NCBI GenBank assembly: GCA_963628035.1 | Contig: CAVGED010000096.1 | Coordinates: forward strand, 1-64,000 | DNA length: 64,000 nt | Source: 14-2 sp963628035 | GTDB lineage: Bacteria; Bacillota; Clostridia; Lachnospirales; Lachnospiraceae | Direction of reading: 5' to 3' | Part shown: positions 9,027 through 18,012 of the stretch, piece by piece | Position numbering within the stretch: position 1 is the stretch's first letter | How the letters are laid out: each line of letters begins with the position of its first letter | Position numbers and translations under genes: made by a program | The notes under the pieces: generated by a model | Told to the model about the DNA's origin: nothing | Database searches by the model: none | The model's input: only the letters and a program-made list of their open reading frames with translations

Positions 9027-10826
9027 TTATTCTACCAGTGCCTCCATCTCATCCAGCAGCTCGCCGAACAGATTCAGTGCCTCCTGGATGGGCGCCTTGG
9101 TGGTCATATCTACCCCGGCAATCTTAAGAAGCTCCACCGGGGACTTGGAACAGCCACCGGAAAGGAACTTCATATAGTCATCCACCGCCGACTGGCCCTC
9201 CTTCAGGATACGCCGTGCAATTGCCACAGCCGCAGAGAACCCGGTGGCATACTGATATACGTAAAAGTTATAATAAAAATGCGGGATCCGGCACCACTCC
9301 CAGCCGATCTCCTCATCGGACACCATAGCCGACCCGAAATATTTACAATTCAGATCATAGTATACCTTCCTTAATGCATCCGCGGTCAGACTCTCGCCGG
9401 CCTCTGCCATGGCATTGGTGGTCTTCTCATACTCCGCGAACATGGTCTGACGGTATACAGTGCTCTTGAAGCTCTCCAGGAAATGATTGATCAGGTGTGC
9501 CCGCTCCTTCTTATCCGTGGTGTGCGCCAGGAGATATTCCACCAGAAGCACCTCGTTACAGGTGGAAGCTACCTCCGCCACGAAGATCTTATAGCCGCAA
9601 TACACAAAGGGCTGCGCCTCATGGGTAAAATACGAATGCATGGCATGCCCCATCTCGTGGGCCAGGGTGAACATGTCATCCAGCTTGTGGTCATAGTTTA
9701 AGAGCACATACGGATGTGTGCCGTATGCCCCTGCGGAATATGCCCCGCCGCGCTTGCCCTGATTCTCATAGACATCGATCCAGCGATTCTCAAAGCCTTC
9801 CCGGATCAGGCTTACATAGCGCTCACCCAGAGGCGCAACTGCCTTCAATACCGTCTCCTTTGCCTCGGAATACGGAATCTTCCGGTCTGCGTCCGCGATC
9901 ATCGGCACATAGACATCGTACATGTGCAGTTCGTCCACGCCAAGGCACTTCTTGCGCAGACGTACATAGCGGTGCATTTTATCCATATTCTCATGAATAG
10001 TCTCCACCAGATTCTCATACACCTTTGGCGAGACGTTGTTGGCATCCACGGCTGCCTCCAGCGTAGAGCCATACTTTCTGGACTTTGCCAGAAACATCAG
10101 TTGCTTCACCTGGCCGTTATACATGGCTGCCAGTGTGTTCTCGAACTTCCGGTAAGTACTATATAAGCCCATAAAGGCATCCTTACGCACCCGGCGATCC
10201 GGGCTGCACTGCATGGAAACAAAGCGGCCGGAGGTAATCCGCACCTGTTCGCCGTTCTCATCCGTGATCTCCGGGAATTCCAGATCTGCATTGGTGAACA
10301 TGGAGAAAATATTTCCCGGCGTCTGCTGCATCTCTCCGGTGGCTGCGATCACCTCTTCCAGCTCCGGCGACAGGGTATGCTCCCTGGTACGGAACAGCTC
10401 CTCAAACCACAGCCGATACAGCTCAAGCCCCGGCTCCTCCTTCATATAACGCTCCAGCGTCTCCGAAGAGATCGTCAGAACTGCCGGCTCCAGGAAGGCG
10501 AGCCTGCTCTGGATATCCACAACAATTCCCATATACTGCTGTGTCCTTGCCAGATTCTCGGCATTTTTCTTGTCCACGTCAGACGCACGCATGGCGTAAT
10601 TTCCTGTCAGATCAAAGATCTCCTCCATCCGAAAATACAGGTTCAAGGTCTCCAAAAGCTCCTTCGCTGTGGATGTCACGGTTGCCTTTTTTGCCTCCAC
10701 AAGATCAGCCAGCTCTTCGGCCTTCTTCATGTCTGCTTCCCAGGCTTCCACGCTGGCATACATGTCCTCCAGCGCCCAGGTATCCTCCACCTTAACTTCA
10801 CTTCTTTTTGGTAATTCCTTTGCCAT
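9027..10826 (-). CDS. pepF: oligoendopeptidase F (M3 metallopeptidase)
   Basis: Cytosolic zinc peptidase that cleaves peptides of roughly 7-17 residues; 599 residues is the usual length. The zinc site HEMGH in LAHEMGHAMHSY is clear, followed by the third-ligand region FVAEVASTCNEVLL. The N-terminal helical oligopeptidase_F domain is present. The start has a good AAGGAGA six bases away. It lies between the YdcF-like gene (52 bp upstream) and addB (83 bp downstream), all on the same strand, so it may be part of a longer transcript. Confidence 0.97.
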   Translation of the reverse strand: MAKELPKRSEVKVEDTWALEDMYASVEAWEADMKKAEELADLVEAKKATVTSTAKELLETLNLYFRMEEIFDLTGNYAMRASDVDKKNAENLARTQQYMGIVVDIQSRLAFLEPAVLTISSETLERYMKEEPGLELYRLWFEELFRTREHTLSPELEEVIAATGEMQQTPGNIFSMFTNADLEFPEITDENGEQVRITSGRFVSMQCSPDRRVRKDAFMGLYSTYRKFENTLAAMYNGQVKQLMFLAKSRKYGSTLEAAVDANNVSPKVYENLVETIHENMDKMHRYVRLRKKCLGVDELHMYDVYVPMIADADRKIPYSEAKETVLKAVAPLGERYVSLIREGFENRWIDVYENQGKRGGAYSAGAYGTHPYVLLNYDHKLDDMFTLAHEMGHAMHSYFTHEAQPFVYCGYKIFVAEVASTCNEVLLVEYLLAHTTDKKERAHLINHFLESFKSTVYRQTMFAEYEKTTNAMAEAGESLTADALRKVYYDLNCKYFGSAMVSDEEIGWEWCRIPHFYYNFYVYQYATGFSAAVAIARRILKEGQSAVDDYMKFLSGGCSKSPVELLKIAGVDMTTKAPIQEALNLFGELLDEMEALVE

Positions 10827-10878
10827 GATATTGATCTCCTTCTCTATGATAAAATTTCATTTCTTGCCTTATCCATCA

Positions 10879-11631
10879 TCAGATCTGCCCAAACAGCGCA
10901 TACTTCACAACCGCAAACGCCTCCCGCAGATACAGGTTGGGAACCGTATACCACATCACCGGTGCGCCCAGCCCCTCCACATTTGTGAACCCCTGCTTCT
11001 TAGCAATCTTCACACTGCGAAAAACATGGAAATTATTGGTTACAAGAACAACATGCGTATCCCCGCTCTCCATCTTCTCCCGGCTGTATCGAAGGTTCTC
11101 AAAGGTGTTTACTGACTTATCCTCCAGGATCATACGCTCCTTCGCGATGCCCTTCCTCTGTAAGTATTCCGCCATGGCCTGGGCCTCGGATATCTCCTCC
11201 CCGGCCCCCTGCCCGCCGGACAGGATCACCTGGGTCGACGGATTCTCCTCCAGGTAATCATATGCCTTATCAAGACGCCTTGCCAGATTATAGGAGGGTG
11301 TCCGCCCCCGGACCTGCGCGCCCAATACAATGACATAATCCGCTCCCGGCTCCGGTTCTGCGGCGCCATAGCCGATAATCGCTGCCTCCGTAACGATAAG
11401 TACCAGAATACAAATTGCTGCCACGGCTGCTATGATCACTTTCAGTATTCCGGGCATCGCCGCCACAAGGTGACGAATCGGCTTTGCAAAAATCGCAATC
11501 AGGATACAGCCCAGCCCCAACAGCAGCCAGAAATATGTAAACTTGTTCGTCAATCCGGTCGATATCCCATAGAACAGGAAATAGAAAAGGCTCAAGCCCC
11601 CGATCACAAATCCAAGTATACGCAATTTCAT
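10879..11631 (-). CDS. YdcF/SanA-like DUF218 membrane protein
   Basis: 250 residues. About three hydrophobic segments occupy the first ~95 residues, followed by a DUF218 (YdcF/SanA/ElyC-type) domain: DYVIVLGAQVRG, ILSGGQGAGE, then SVNTFENLRYSRE and LVTNNFHVFRS are the family blocks. Relatives such as ElyC and SanA affect cell-envelope metabolism, but the substrate is not established. The RBS AGAGGAAA precedes the start. It sits between lgt (upstream) and pepF, which is a membrane/envelope-compatible context. Confidence 0.9.
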   Translation of the reverse strand: MKLRILGFVIGGLSLFYFLFYGISTGLTNKFTYFWLLLGLGCILIAIFAKPIRHLVAAMPGILKVIIAAVAAICILVLIVTEAAIIGYGAAEPEPGADYVIVLGAQVRGRTPSYNLARRLDKAYDYLEENPSTQVILSGGQGAGEEISEAQAMAEYLQRKGIAKERMILEDKSVNTFENLRYSREKMESGDTHVVLVTNNFHVFRSVKIAKKQGFTNVEGLGAPVMWYTVPNLYLREAFAVVKYALFGQI

Positions 11632-11698
11632 ATAGATTTCCTCTCTTCATTCACAGTCAGCGCCACAGCTTCCGCAGCCTGATTTCATTCAGGCCAGC

Positions 11699-12460
11699 TT
11701 ATTCCTCTTCCGCCTTCTTTTCTCTCCTGCGGTTGCTCCAAAACAGCAGGATCGATCCGGCCGCGATCACGATGGAGATAGCCTGAGAGGTAGAGAGCAC
11801 ACCGATGGCTCCCCGGTCATCGGAGCGGAAGAACTCCAGCACAAACCGTCCAACACCGTACAACAGCATATAGAGTGCGCCCACGTCTCCCTTGTGTCTT
11901 GATTTTCGGTAAAAAATCAGCAGAACCGCCGTAATCAGAAAGTCTCCCGCCGAGGAGATCAACTGTGTCGGGATCAGCTTCACACCGGACGGTGCCAGGC
12001 TTCCCCTGGGGAACACCACGCCAAACCAGCTTTCCGTCACCCTGCCATAACAGCATCCGGCCAGGAAACAGCCGATACGTCCGAAGCCCTGCGCCAGCGC
12101 AATGGAAGGCGCTGCCAGGTCAAAGTAATCCAGAAATACCAACTTCTTGCGGCGACAATAGAGAATGGCCGCCAGGGCGCCGGCAGTGATCCCGCCGTAC
12201 ACCACGAAGCCTTCGGATCCAAGTACCTGCAGGGGACTTTGAATGAATGTCCTCCACTCCACGATCACATACAACAGCTTGGCTCCCAGAAATCCCGCTA
12301 TGATACCGTACAGCGCAATGTCCAGGATCGCGTCCTGGCTCAGCTTGTACTTTTTCGCCCGATACATTCCCATAAGTACGCACAGCAGGAAGCCAAGCGC
12401 GATCATAAGTCCATAGCCATGGATCGTAACCTTACCGATGGAAAATAAATCATTCTTCAT
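11699..12460 (-). CDS. lgt: prolipoprotein diacylglyceryl transferase
   Basis: Transfers diacylglycerol from phosphatidylglycerol to the lipobox cysteine of prolipoproteins, the first step of lipoprotein maturation, in the cytoplasmic membrane. The Lgt signature GFGRIGCFLAGCCYGR and the conserved end GVGRFVLEFFR are present, with about seven membrane segments. The ATG at 12460 is preferred over a longer frame reaching 12499 because GGAGGG lies immediately upstream and the longer frame would run into prfA. The product has 253 residues. It follows prfA by 28 bp and is probably the last gene of the rpmE/prfA cluster. Confidence 0.96.
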   Translation of the reverse strand: MKNDLFSIGKVTIHGYGLMIALGFLLCVLMGMYRAKKYKLSQDAILDIALYGIIAGFLGAKLLYVIVEWRTFIQSPLQVLGSEGFVVYGGITAGALAAILYCRRKKLVFLDYFDLAAPSIALAQGFGRIGCFLAGCCYGRVTESWFGVVFPRGSLAPSGVKLIPTQLISSAGDFLITAVLLIFYRKSRHKGDVGALYMLLYGVGRFVLEFFRSDDRGAIGVLSTSQAISIVIAAGSILLFWSNRRREKKAEEE

Positions 12461-12488
12461 ATGAACCCTCCGTATATAAAATTTATTC

Positions 12489-13562
12489 TTACTCCTCACC
12501 CATCTTCGCCAGCTTCGCAGCCTGATCCGCAGCGATGCATGCGTCGATGATCTCCTGGATATCGCCGTTCATGATCTTATCAAGCTTATACAGCGTCAAC
12601 CCTATCCGGTGATCCGTCACACGCCCCTGGGGGAAGTTGTAGGTACGGATCTTCTCCGAGCGGTCGCCGGTACCGATCTGGCTTCTTCTGGCCTCCGCCT
12701 CGGCATCGTGCTGCTTCTGGCACTCCATATCGTACAGCTTGGCGCGCAGCAACGCAAAGGCCTTCTCCTTGTTCTGCAGCTGGGATTTCTCCGTCTGGCT
12801 ATAGATGACGATCCCGGTGGGATAATGGGTCAGACGCACGGCAGAATCCGTGGTGTTGACACACTGGCCGCCATTTCCGGAGGCACGCATCACATCGATA
12901 CGAATGTCCTTCTCGTCGATCTGGATATCAACCTCCTCCGCCTCCGGCATCACTGCCACAGTGATGGTGGAGGTGTGGATCCGCCCGCCGGACTCGGTTT
13001 CCGGCACACGCTGCACACGATGTACACCGGACTCATACTTCATCATGGAATAAGCGCCCTGGCCGTCGATAATGAATGTCACATTCTTCATTCCGCCGAT
13101 ACCGATCTCTTCACATTCCACCAGCTCTACCTTCCAGCGGCGGCTCTCTGCATAATGCATATACATCCGGTAGATCTCCGCCGCAAACAGTGCAGCCTCG
13201 TCTCCGCCGGCACCGGCCCGGATCTCAACCACCACATTTTTATCATCATTAGGATCCTTGGGAAGGAGCAGCACCTTCAGCTGCTTCTCCAGCTCCTCTA
13301 CGCGGCTCCTGGACTCATTTAATTCCTCCTTGGCAAGCTCCCGCAGCTCCTCATCGCTCTCCTCATCCAGCATAGCCAGGCTATCCTCGATATTCTGCTT
13401 ACACTGCTTGTATTCTTTATATGCCTCCACGATAGGCGCAAGATCGCTCTGCTCCTTCATCAGCTTCCGGAAACGCATCTGGTCGTTGGCGACCCCCGGC
13501 TCTCCCAGCTCGCTCAAGATCTCCTCGAATCGAATCAATATATCTTCCAATCGGTCAAACAT
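12489..13562 (-). CDS. prfA: peptide chain release factor 1
   Basis: Releases the nascent chain at UAA/UAG. The catalytic GGQ is in SGNGGQCVNTTDSAVR, and the N-terminus MFDRLEDILIRFEE is canonical. The ATG at 13562 is chosen over an upstream TTG (13586) because AAGGAG is seven bases before it and the family begins here; the product has 357 residues. It follows prmC, which methylates the GGQ glutamine, by 40 bp: a classic functional pair. Confidence 0.98.
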   Translation of the reverse strand: MFDRLEDILIRFEEILSELGEPGVANDQMRFRKLMKEQSDLAPIVEAYKEYKQCKQNIEDSLAMLDEESDEELRELAKEELNESRSRVEELEKQLKVLLLPKDPNDDKNVVVEIRAGAGGDEAALFAAEIYRMYMHYAESRRWKVELVECEEIGIGGMKNVTFIIDGQGAYSMMKYESGVHRVQRVPETESGGRIHTSTITVAVMPEAEEVDIQIDEKDIRIDVMRASGNGGQCVNTTDSAVRLTHYPTGIVIYSQTEKSQLQNKEKAFALLRAKLYDMECQKQHDAEAEARRSQIGTGDRSEKIRTYNFPQGRVTDHRIGLTLYKLDKIMNGDIQEIIDACIAADQAAKLAKMGEE

Positions 13563-13602
13563 CTCTCTCAACTCCTTTTTGTCCAACTATTTCTAAACTA
13601 TG

Positions 13603-14457
13603 CTATTCAAAACTTTCCTGGCTCTTGCCCGGCATATTGCCACGTACTACCCGGTTATTTCCGCACAGATCGCGGATCACCTGCACATCCAAAAAACCCG
13701 CCTGTCTCATACGTTCCGATACAGCCTCTCCCTGGTCATATCCGATCTCGAACATCAGATAACCGCCCGGATTCAGAAACCCATGACATTCCTCTAAAAT
13801 CCTGTCATAGAAGAACAATCCATCCTCATGTCCGTCCAACGCCTCCACCGGTTCAAAATCCCGCACCTCCGGCATCAGTGTATCGATGACGCGGCTCGGA
13901 ATATAGGGTGGATTGGACACGATGACATCGAAGGTTCCAGAGAGATTGGAAAACAGATCGCTGCGCACCCATTCCGCATCCACATCGTTGGCCTTGGCAT
14001 TCTCTCTGGCTACCAGCAGCGCCTGCTTCGAGATATCGCTGCCGACACCAACAAGTCCTTCGACCAAATGCAAAAGGCTGATGAGAATACAGCCGGATCC
14101 GGTACACAGATCCAGCACCCGCATTCCGGGCTTACACACTGCCAGGGCTGCCTCAACCAGCGTCTCCGTATCCTGTCTGGGAATCAGCACATAGGGGTTG
14201 ACCTTGAATTCCAGTCCCATGAACATCTGGACACCTGTGATATACTGCAGCGGAACCCGCTCTGCCCGTTTCTTCACCAGCACCTGATAATTCTGCAGTG
14301 CTTCCTCGTCCATCTCCTCCCGGCCATGAAGGTAGTAATAGCTTTTGTCAAACTTTCCGATATACTCCAATAAATACCATGCATCCAGAGCAGCGTCTGC
14401 GATTCCCGCCTTCTGAAGCTGCTCTCGTCCATAAGCCAGCGTTTCTTCCAGCGTCAT
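13603..14457 (-). CDS. prmC: peptide chain release factor N5-glutamine methyltransferase
   Basis: SAM-dependent methyltransferase that modifies the Gln of the GGQ motif in RF1/RF2. The SAM-binding VLDLCTGSGCI and the catalytic NPPYIPS are intact; 284 residues is normal. Its ATG overlaps the stop of the DUF1385 gene by 4 nt (ATGA), so it is translationally coupled, and its target prfA follows. Confidence 0.97.
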   Translation of the reverse strand: MTLEETLAYGREQLQKAGIADAALDAWYLLEYIGKFDKSYYYLHGREEMDEEALQNYQVLVKKRAERVPLQYITGVQMFMGLEFKVNPYVLIPRQDTETLVEAALAVCKPGMRVLDLCTGSGCILISLLHLVEGLVGVGSDISKQALLVARENAKANDVDAEWVRSDLFSNLSGTFDVIVSNPPYIPSRVIDTLMPEVRDFEPVEALDGHEDGLFFYDRILEECHGFLNPGGYLMFEIGYDQGEAVSERMRQAGFLDVQVIRDLCGNNRVVRGNMPGKSQESFE

Positions 14458-15368
14458 ACGGCTCCTTTCGCGGGGCTGTTGCCCTCTGAATCAATATATG
14501 CCTTCCAGTCAAAAACCGCCTCCACAGAAGCGATACCAACCTCAATCATATCATCCTCCGGCTCCCTGGTGGTCAGCTTCTGCATCCACAGTCCCGGCTT
14601 GCTGAGCAGATTGACAACCGGATTCTCACTCCTGCCGGCCAGCCGGATGAACTCATAGGACACGCCGGCCACCAGCGGAATCACCGCCAGACGCAGTACC
14701 AGGCGCAGTATTCTGGAATCCACCCGGATAAACAGCGTCGCAATGATACTGATAATTACAACAAAGAACAAAAAGCTGGTGCCGCACCGCTTATGCTCCC
14801 TGGAGCTCTTCCGAACGTTTTCCACATTCAGCTCCAGACCGTGCTCGATGCAGTTGATGCACTTGTGCTCCGCGCCGTGATACATAAACACCCGCTGGAT
14901 ATCCTTCATCTGAGAGATCAGCAGCAAATATGCCAAAAAGATCAGCAGCCGCACCACGCCCTCTAAGAGTATCACCACCGTCTTCGATGCGATCACCTTC
15001 TGGAACAGCAGCGAGATATAGAAAGGGAGCACCATAAAAATGGCAATTGCCAGAATCACAGCGAAAAACATCGTTAATCCCATAACCAGCTTTTCTTTGT
15101 TCTGGTTCTTTTCCTCCGGCTCTTCCTCATAGAAGGATGCGGAATATGCCAAAGTCCCCATTCCCAGCACCAGGGAATCCACAAAGTTGATAACGCCCCG
15201 GATGATGGGGATCTTGCGCAGCGCCTCTATCTTGCAGAAGCTGTGATATTCTTTTATCTCAACCGTAATCGTCTTATCCGGCTTGCGAACAGCAACAGCA
15301 TAGCGGTCGTCCTTTCGCATCATGACGCCTTCCATCACTGCCTGCCCGCCAATTCCTGATGAAGCCAT
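14454..15368 (-). CDS. DUF1385 multi-pass membrane protein
   Basis: A conserved Firmicutes membrane protein of unknown function. Family hallmarks are GGQAVMEGVMMR at the N-terminus, GAEHKCINCIEHG in the middle and REHKRCGTSF, with about four hydrophobic helices between and after them. The His/Cys-rich AEHKCINC and HKRCGT blocks suggest a metal site, which is inference. The start at 15368 (MASSGIGG) has AAGGAGG eight bases away; the earlier ATG at 15386 overlaps that SD region. This gene normally sits between rpmE and prmC in Clostridia, as here. Confidence 0.93.
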   Translation of the reverse strand: MASSGIGGQAVMEGVMMRKDDRYAVAVRKPDKTITVEIKEYHSFCKIEALRKIPIIRGVINFVDSLVLGMGTLAYSASFYEEEPEEKNQNKEKLVMGLTMFFAVILAIAIFMVLPFYISLLFQKVIASKTVVILLEGVVRLLIFLAYLLLISQMKDIQRVFMYHGAEHKCINCIEHGLELNVENVRKSSREHKRCGTSFLFFVVIISIIATLFIRVDSRILRLVLRLAVIPLVAGVSYEFIRLAGRSENPVVNLLSKPGLWMQKLTTREPEDDMIEVGIASVEAVFDWKAYIDSEGNSPAKGAV

Positions 15369-15464
15369 CCGGCACACCTCCTTCATTTCATGAATAGAAG
15401 CCCACGGATTGCTCTATGCAAGCATGGCTTATGCATAAGCATTGAGACTGGGCTTTTATGGTAA

Positions 15465-15506
15465 TTAAAAAAATGGAGGATGTCCATTCAACATGGGAAC
15501 ATCCTC
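15465..15506 (-). terminator. rho-independent terminator after rpmE
   Basis: On the minus strand a GAGGATGTTCC / GGACATCCTC stem with a ~10-nt loop is followed by a run of seven T. It lies in the 191-bp gap between rpmE and DUF1385, implying the downstream DUF1385-prmC-prfA-lgt genes are served by read-through or their own promoter. I could not place a convincing promoter in 15369-15460. Confidence 0.85.
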
Positions 15507-15559
15507 TTATTCTTCCAATAGAACGGTCAATGTACCCTCCTATCGTTCAGGCACTTTGC

Positions 15560-15766
15560 CTACTGATTGTTCATGCCATACTTCCGGTTAAACTTATCGA
15601 TACGTCCGCGCGCCTGGGCAGCCTTCTGCTGTCCGGTATAGAACGGATGGCACTTCGAACAGATTTCAACGTGGATATCCTTCTTGGTAGAACCGGTAAC
15701 GAAGGTATTTCCGCAGTTGCATGTCACAGTTGCCTGCTGATAATCTGGATGGATTCCTGCTTTCAT
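15560..15766 (-). CDS. rpmE: 50S ribosomal protein L31 (zinc-binding type)
   Basis: 68 residues, starting MKAGIHPDYQ, with the cysteine set CNC and CSKC typical of the zinc-containing C+ form of L31, which acts as a zinc store. GAGAGGTGA precedes the start. A good sigma-A promoter lies upstream and a terminator follows, so it is a short transcription unit. Its 5' leader holds a small hairpin (GCTGTC/GACAGC, 15821-15841) of unknown significance. Confidence 0.98.
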   Translation of the reverse strand: MKAGIHPDYQQATVTCNCGNTFVTGSTKKDIHVEICSKCHPFYTGQQKAAQARGRIDKFNRKYGMNNQ

Positions 15767-15847
15767 GATTTCACCTCTCTATACTATATTAAAATCGAAG
15801 TCTCAATTTTCTTATTCTGCGCTGTCTCCTCGCTGGACAGCTTTATT

Positions 15848-15876
15848 ATTGTAGCATATGTCAATTATATATGCAA
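15848..15876 (-). promoter_or_regulatory. sigma-A promoter of rpmE
   Basis: On the minus strand TTGCAT, 17 bp, TACAAT, about 80 bp before the rpmE ATG. The elements are close to consensus with ideal spacing. An overlapping TTGACA is too close to a -10 to be used. Confidence 0.7.
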
Positions 15877-15888
15877 GTTTTTTTTTAT

Positions 15889-17799
15889 TTAATATAATTT
15901 TGTCTTTTTGATCATCTGAATGAACTCCCGGTTGTTCCTGGTACGGACGAACATATTCAGGATATTCTCCACAGCCTCGTCGGTCTTCATGCCGTTGATG
16001 CCGCGGCGCATGATCTCCACTGCCTCCTGCTCCTCACGGTCAAGCAGCAGATCCTCTCTTCTGGTACCGGACTTGGTAATGTCGATGGCCGGGAACACAC
16101 GCTTCTCGGAAAGCTTGCGGTCCAGGATCAGTTCCATGTTACCGGTTCCCTTAAATTCTTCATAGATCACGTCGTCCATACGGCTTCCTGTTTCCACCAG
16201 AGCTGTTGCCAGGATGGTGATGCTTCCGCCCTCACGCATGTTACGCGCCGCACCGAAAAATCGTTTTGGCATATGAAGGGCTGCCGGATCGATACCGCCG
16301 GACAGCGTACGTCCACTGGGTGGAACGATGAGGTTATAGGCTCTTGCCAGACGGGTAATGCTGTCCAGAAGGATCATGACATCCTTTCCGTGCTCCACCA
16401 GACGTCTTGCACGCTCGATCACCATCTCAGATACCCGCTTGTGGTGCTCCGGCAGCTCATCAAAGGTGGAATAGATCACCTCTACATTATCCCCTTCGAT
16501 GGCCTCCTTGATGTCGGTAACCTCCTCCGGGCGCTCATCGATCAGCAGAATGATCAGGTGCATATCCGGGTAGTTGCGGGTCACGGACTTTGCCACTTCC
16601 TTGAGCAATGTCGTCTTACCTGCCTTGGGCTGGGAAACGATCATACCTCTCTGCCCCTTACCGATGGGCGATACCAGATCCATGATACGCATGGCCGTCC
16701 CACTCTGATATGTCTCCAGGCGGATCCGCTCGTTCGGGAAAATAGGCGTCAGATTCTCGAAGTTCGGACGCGACTGCGCTTCCCTGGGGTGGAATCCGTT
16801 GATGGAACGGATATATAAAAGGGCACTGAACTTCTCCTGCATGGTCTTGATCCTTGTATTACCCACCACGATATCTCCGGTCTTCAGATTAAAGCGGCGG
16901 ATCTGGGAAGGTGATACATAGACATCATTATCACCGGGCAGATAGTTGGCGCAGCGGATAAATCCATAGCCATCCGGCATAACCTCCAGGATGCCGTTCG
17001 CCTCGATACCGCTGTCAAGCTCCGGATTCTCGATCTCGATTCCGTCCGGGGTGATGATCCTCTGCGGTGTAGGCGCTGCCTGGGCATTCGCGGCTGTGGT
17101 GGCTGTTGTCTGACCTGCCTGGGGATCCGGTGTCGGCGCTACAGACTGGGCTGCCCGTAACTGCGGGCTTGTGGTAAACGGCTGTGCCGCTGCACCTGCC
17201 TGGGGTGCATTCTGCTCACCTGACTGATAAGCTGCTCCTGCTGTGCGGGCTGCTCCCGGCTGATAGCCATTGCGCACACCCGGACCCGGCTGATAGGAGA
17301 CGCGCGGTCCCGGCTGATGTGGTACATTTCCTGTCCGCACACTTGGGCTTGGCTGATAAGACGGACGCGGGCCGGACTGCTGGCGCGCTGCACCTGCCTG
17401 ATAGGTGCGGGGCTGGCCGCTCCTTACTGCATGATTGGTCTGATAGATGCGTCTCGTCGGCTGTTCCCCCTGGGCTGCACCGGATGCCTGCGCTGTACTT
17501 GATGCCTGCTCTCCCTCTGCAGTCTGCCCCGGCTGCTCTCCTGTCTTCGGCTGGTTGTTCTGCTCCGGCTGGCCTTCCAGAACTGCTTCCGCTTTCTTAC
17601 GTGTCCTTTTTGGCTTCTCTTCCTGGCTCGTCAGCTGTTCTGAAGCCTTCGGCGCCTCTTCCTTTGCCACACGCTCGTCCTCTTTCAGCATACGCTCGAT
17701 CAATTCTGCCTTTCTTAAGCCGGTCACTCGTTTCAATCCCCTGGCCTTTGCCAGATCCTTCAATGTTGCTAACGATAGACTCTCATACTTTTCTCTCAT
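15889..17799 (-). CDS. rho: transcription termination factor Rho with a long disordered insertion
   Basis: Hexameric RNA helicase ending transcription of untranslated RNA. From the ATG at 17799 (AGAGGAG six bases upstream; longer frames lack an RBS) the 636-residue protein has a Rho_N/SAP-like domain (residues ~8-40, LATLKDLAKARGL), a ~205-residue low-complexity region (~45-250) rich in Q, G, P, A, S, R with repeated YQPG/YQSG/YQAG units, a cold-shock RNA-binding domain (~265-320), and a RecA-type ATPase with Walker A SQPKAGKTT (~389-397), DERPEEV and DSITRLARAYN. Typical Rho is ~420 residues, so the excess is entirely the disordered part. Such insertions are known in Clostridium botulinum Rho (prion-forming) and Bacteroides Rho (phase-separating). 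Confidence 0.97.
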   Translation of the reverse strand: MREKYESLSLATLKDLAKARGLKRVTGLRKAELIERMLKEDERVAKEEAPKASEQLTSQEEKPKRTRKKAEAVLEGQPEQNNQPKTGEQPGQTAEGEQASSTAQASGAAQGEQPTRRIYQTNHAVRSGQPRTYQAGAARQQSGPRPSYQPSPSVRTGNVPHQPGPRVSYQPGPGVRNGYQPGAARTAGAAYQSGEQNAPQAGAAAQPFTTSPQLRAAQSVAPTPDPQAGQTTATTAANAQAAPTPQRIITPDGIEIENPELDSGIEANGILEVMPDGYGFIRCANYLPGDNDVYVSPSQIRRFNLKTGDIVVGNTRIKTMQEKFSALLYIRSINGFHPREAQSRPNFENLTPIFPNERIRLETYQSGTAMRIMDLVSPIGKGQRGMIVSQPKAGKTTLLKEVAKSVTRNYPDMHLIILLIDERPEEVTDIKEAIEGDNVEVIYSTFDELPEHHKRVSEMVIERARRLVEHGKDVMILLDSITRLARAYNLIVPPSGRTLSGGIDPAALHMPKRFFGAARNMREGGSITILATALVETGSRMDDVIYEEFKGTGNMELILDRKLSEKRVFPAIDITKSGTRREDLLLDREEQEAVEIMRRGINGMKTDEAVENILNMFVRTRNNREFIQMIKKTKLY

Positions 17800-17902
17800 T
17801 ATTGACTCCTCTTTCTTTTTACTGATTTCTCGGCTACTGTTACGGTAATTCATTCCTGGAAAATCTTGTCGGAAATGACAACGACAAATCATCGATAATG
17901 TC

Positions 17903-17908
17903 ATTATA
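17903..17908 (-). promoter_or_regulatory. candidate -10 element for rho
   Basis: TATAAT on the minus strand ~100 bp before the rho start in the 213-bp divergent gap. The best -35 at 17-bp spacing (TTTCTA) is poor, so only the -10 is offered. On the plus strand TATGAT at 17975-17980 is a possible but equally weak -10 for the malic enzyme gene. The remainder of the gap is A/T-rich with nothing else recognised. Confidence 0.4.
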
Positions 17909-18012
17909 CATCATAATTGCAAAAATAGAAAGTATTTTTTTCGTGATTTCCTTTTTTTTTATATTTTTTTATGCTATGATGTTATTCACAAGTAAAAAAA
18001 GGAGTTGCACAT

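Noticed and set aside
15840..15888. Rho gene terminator
   Set aside because: A GCATAT/ATATGC repeat is present, but without a following T-run and coinciding with the rpmE promoter; not called.
17952..17980. Malic enzyme promoter
   Set aside because: TATGAT is a fair -10 but the region at the -35 position is only a T-run; too weak to annotate separately.
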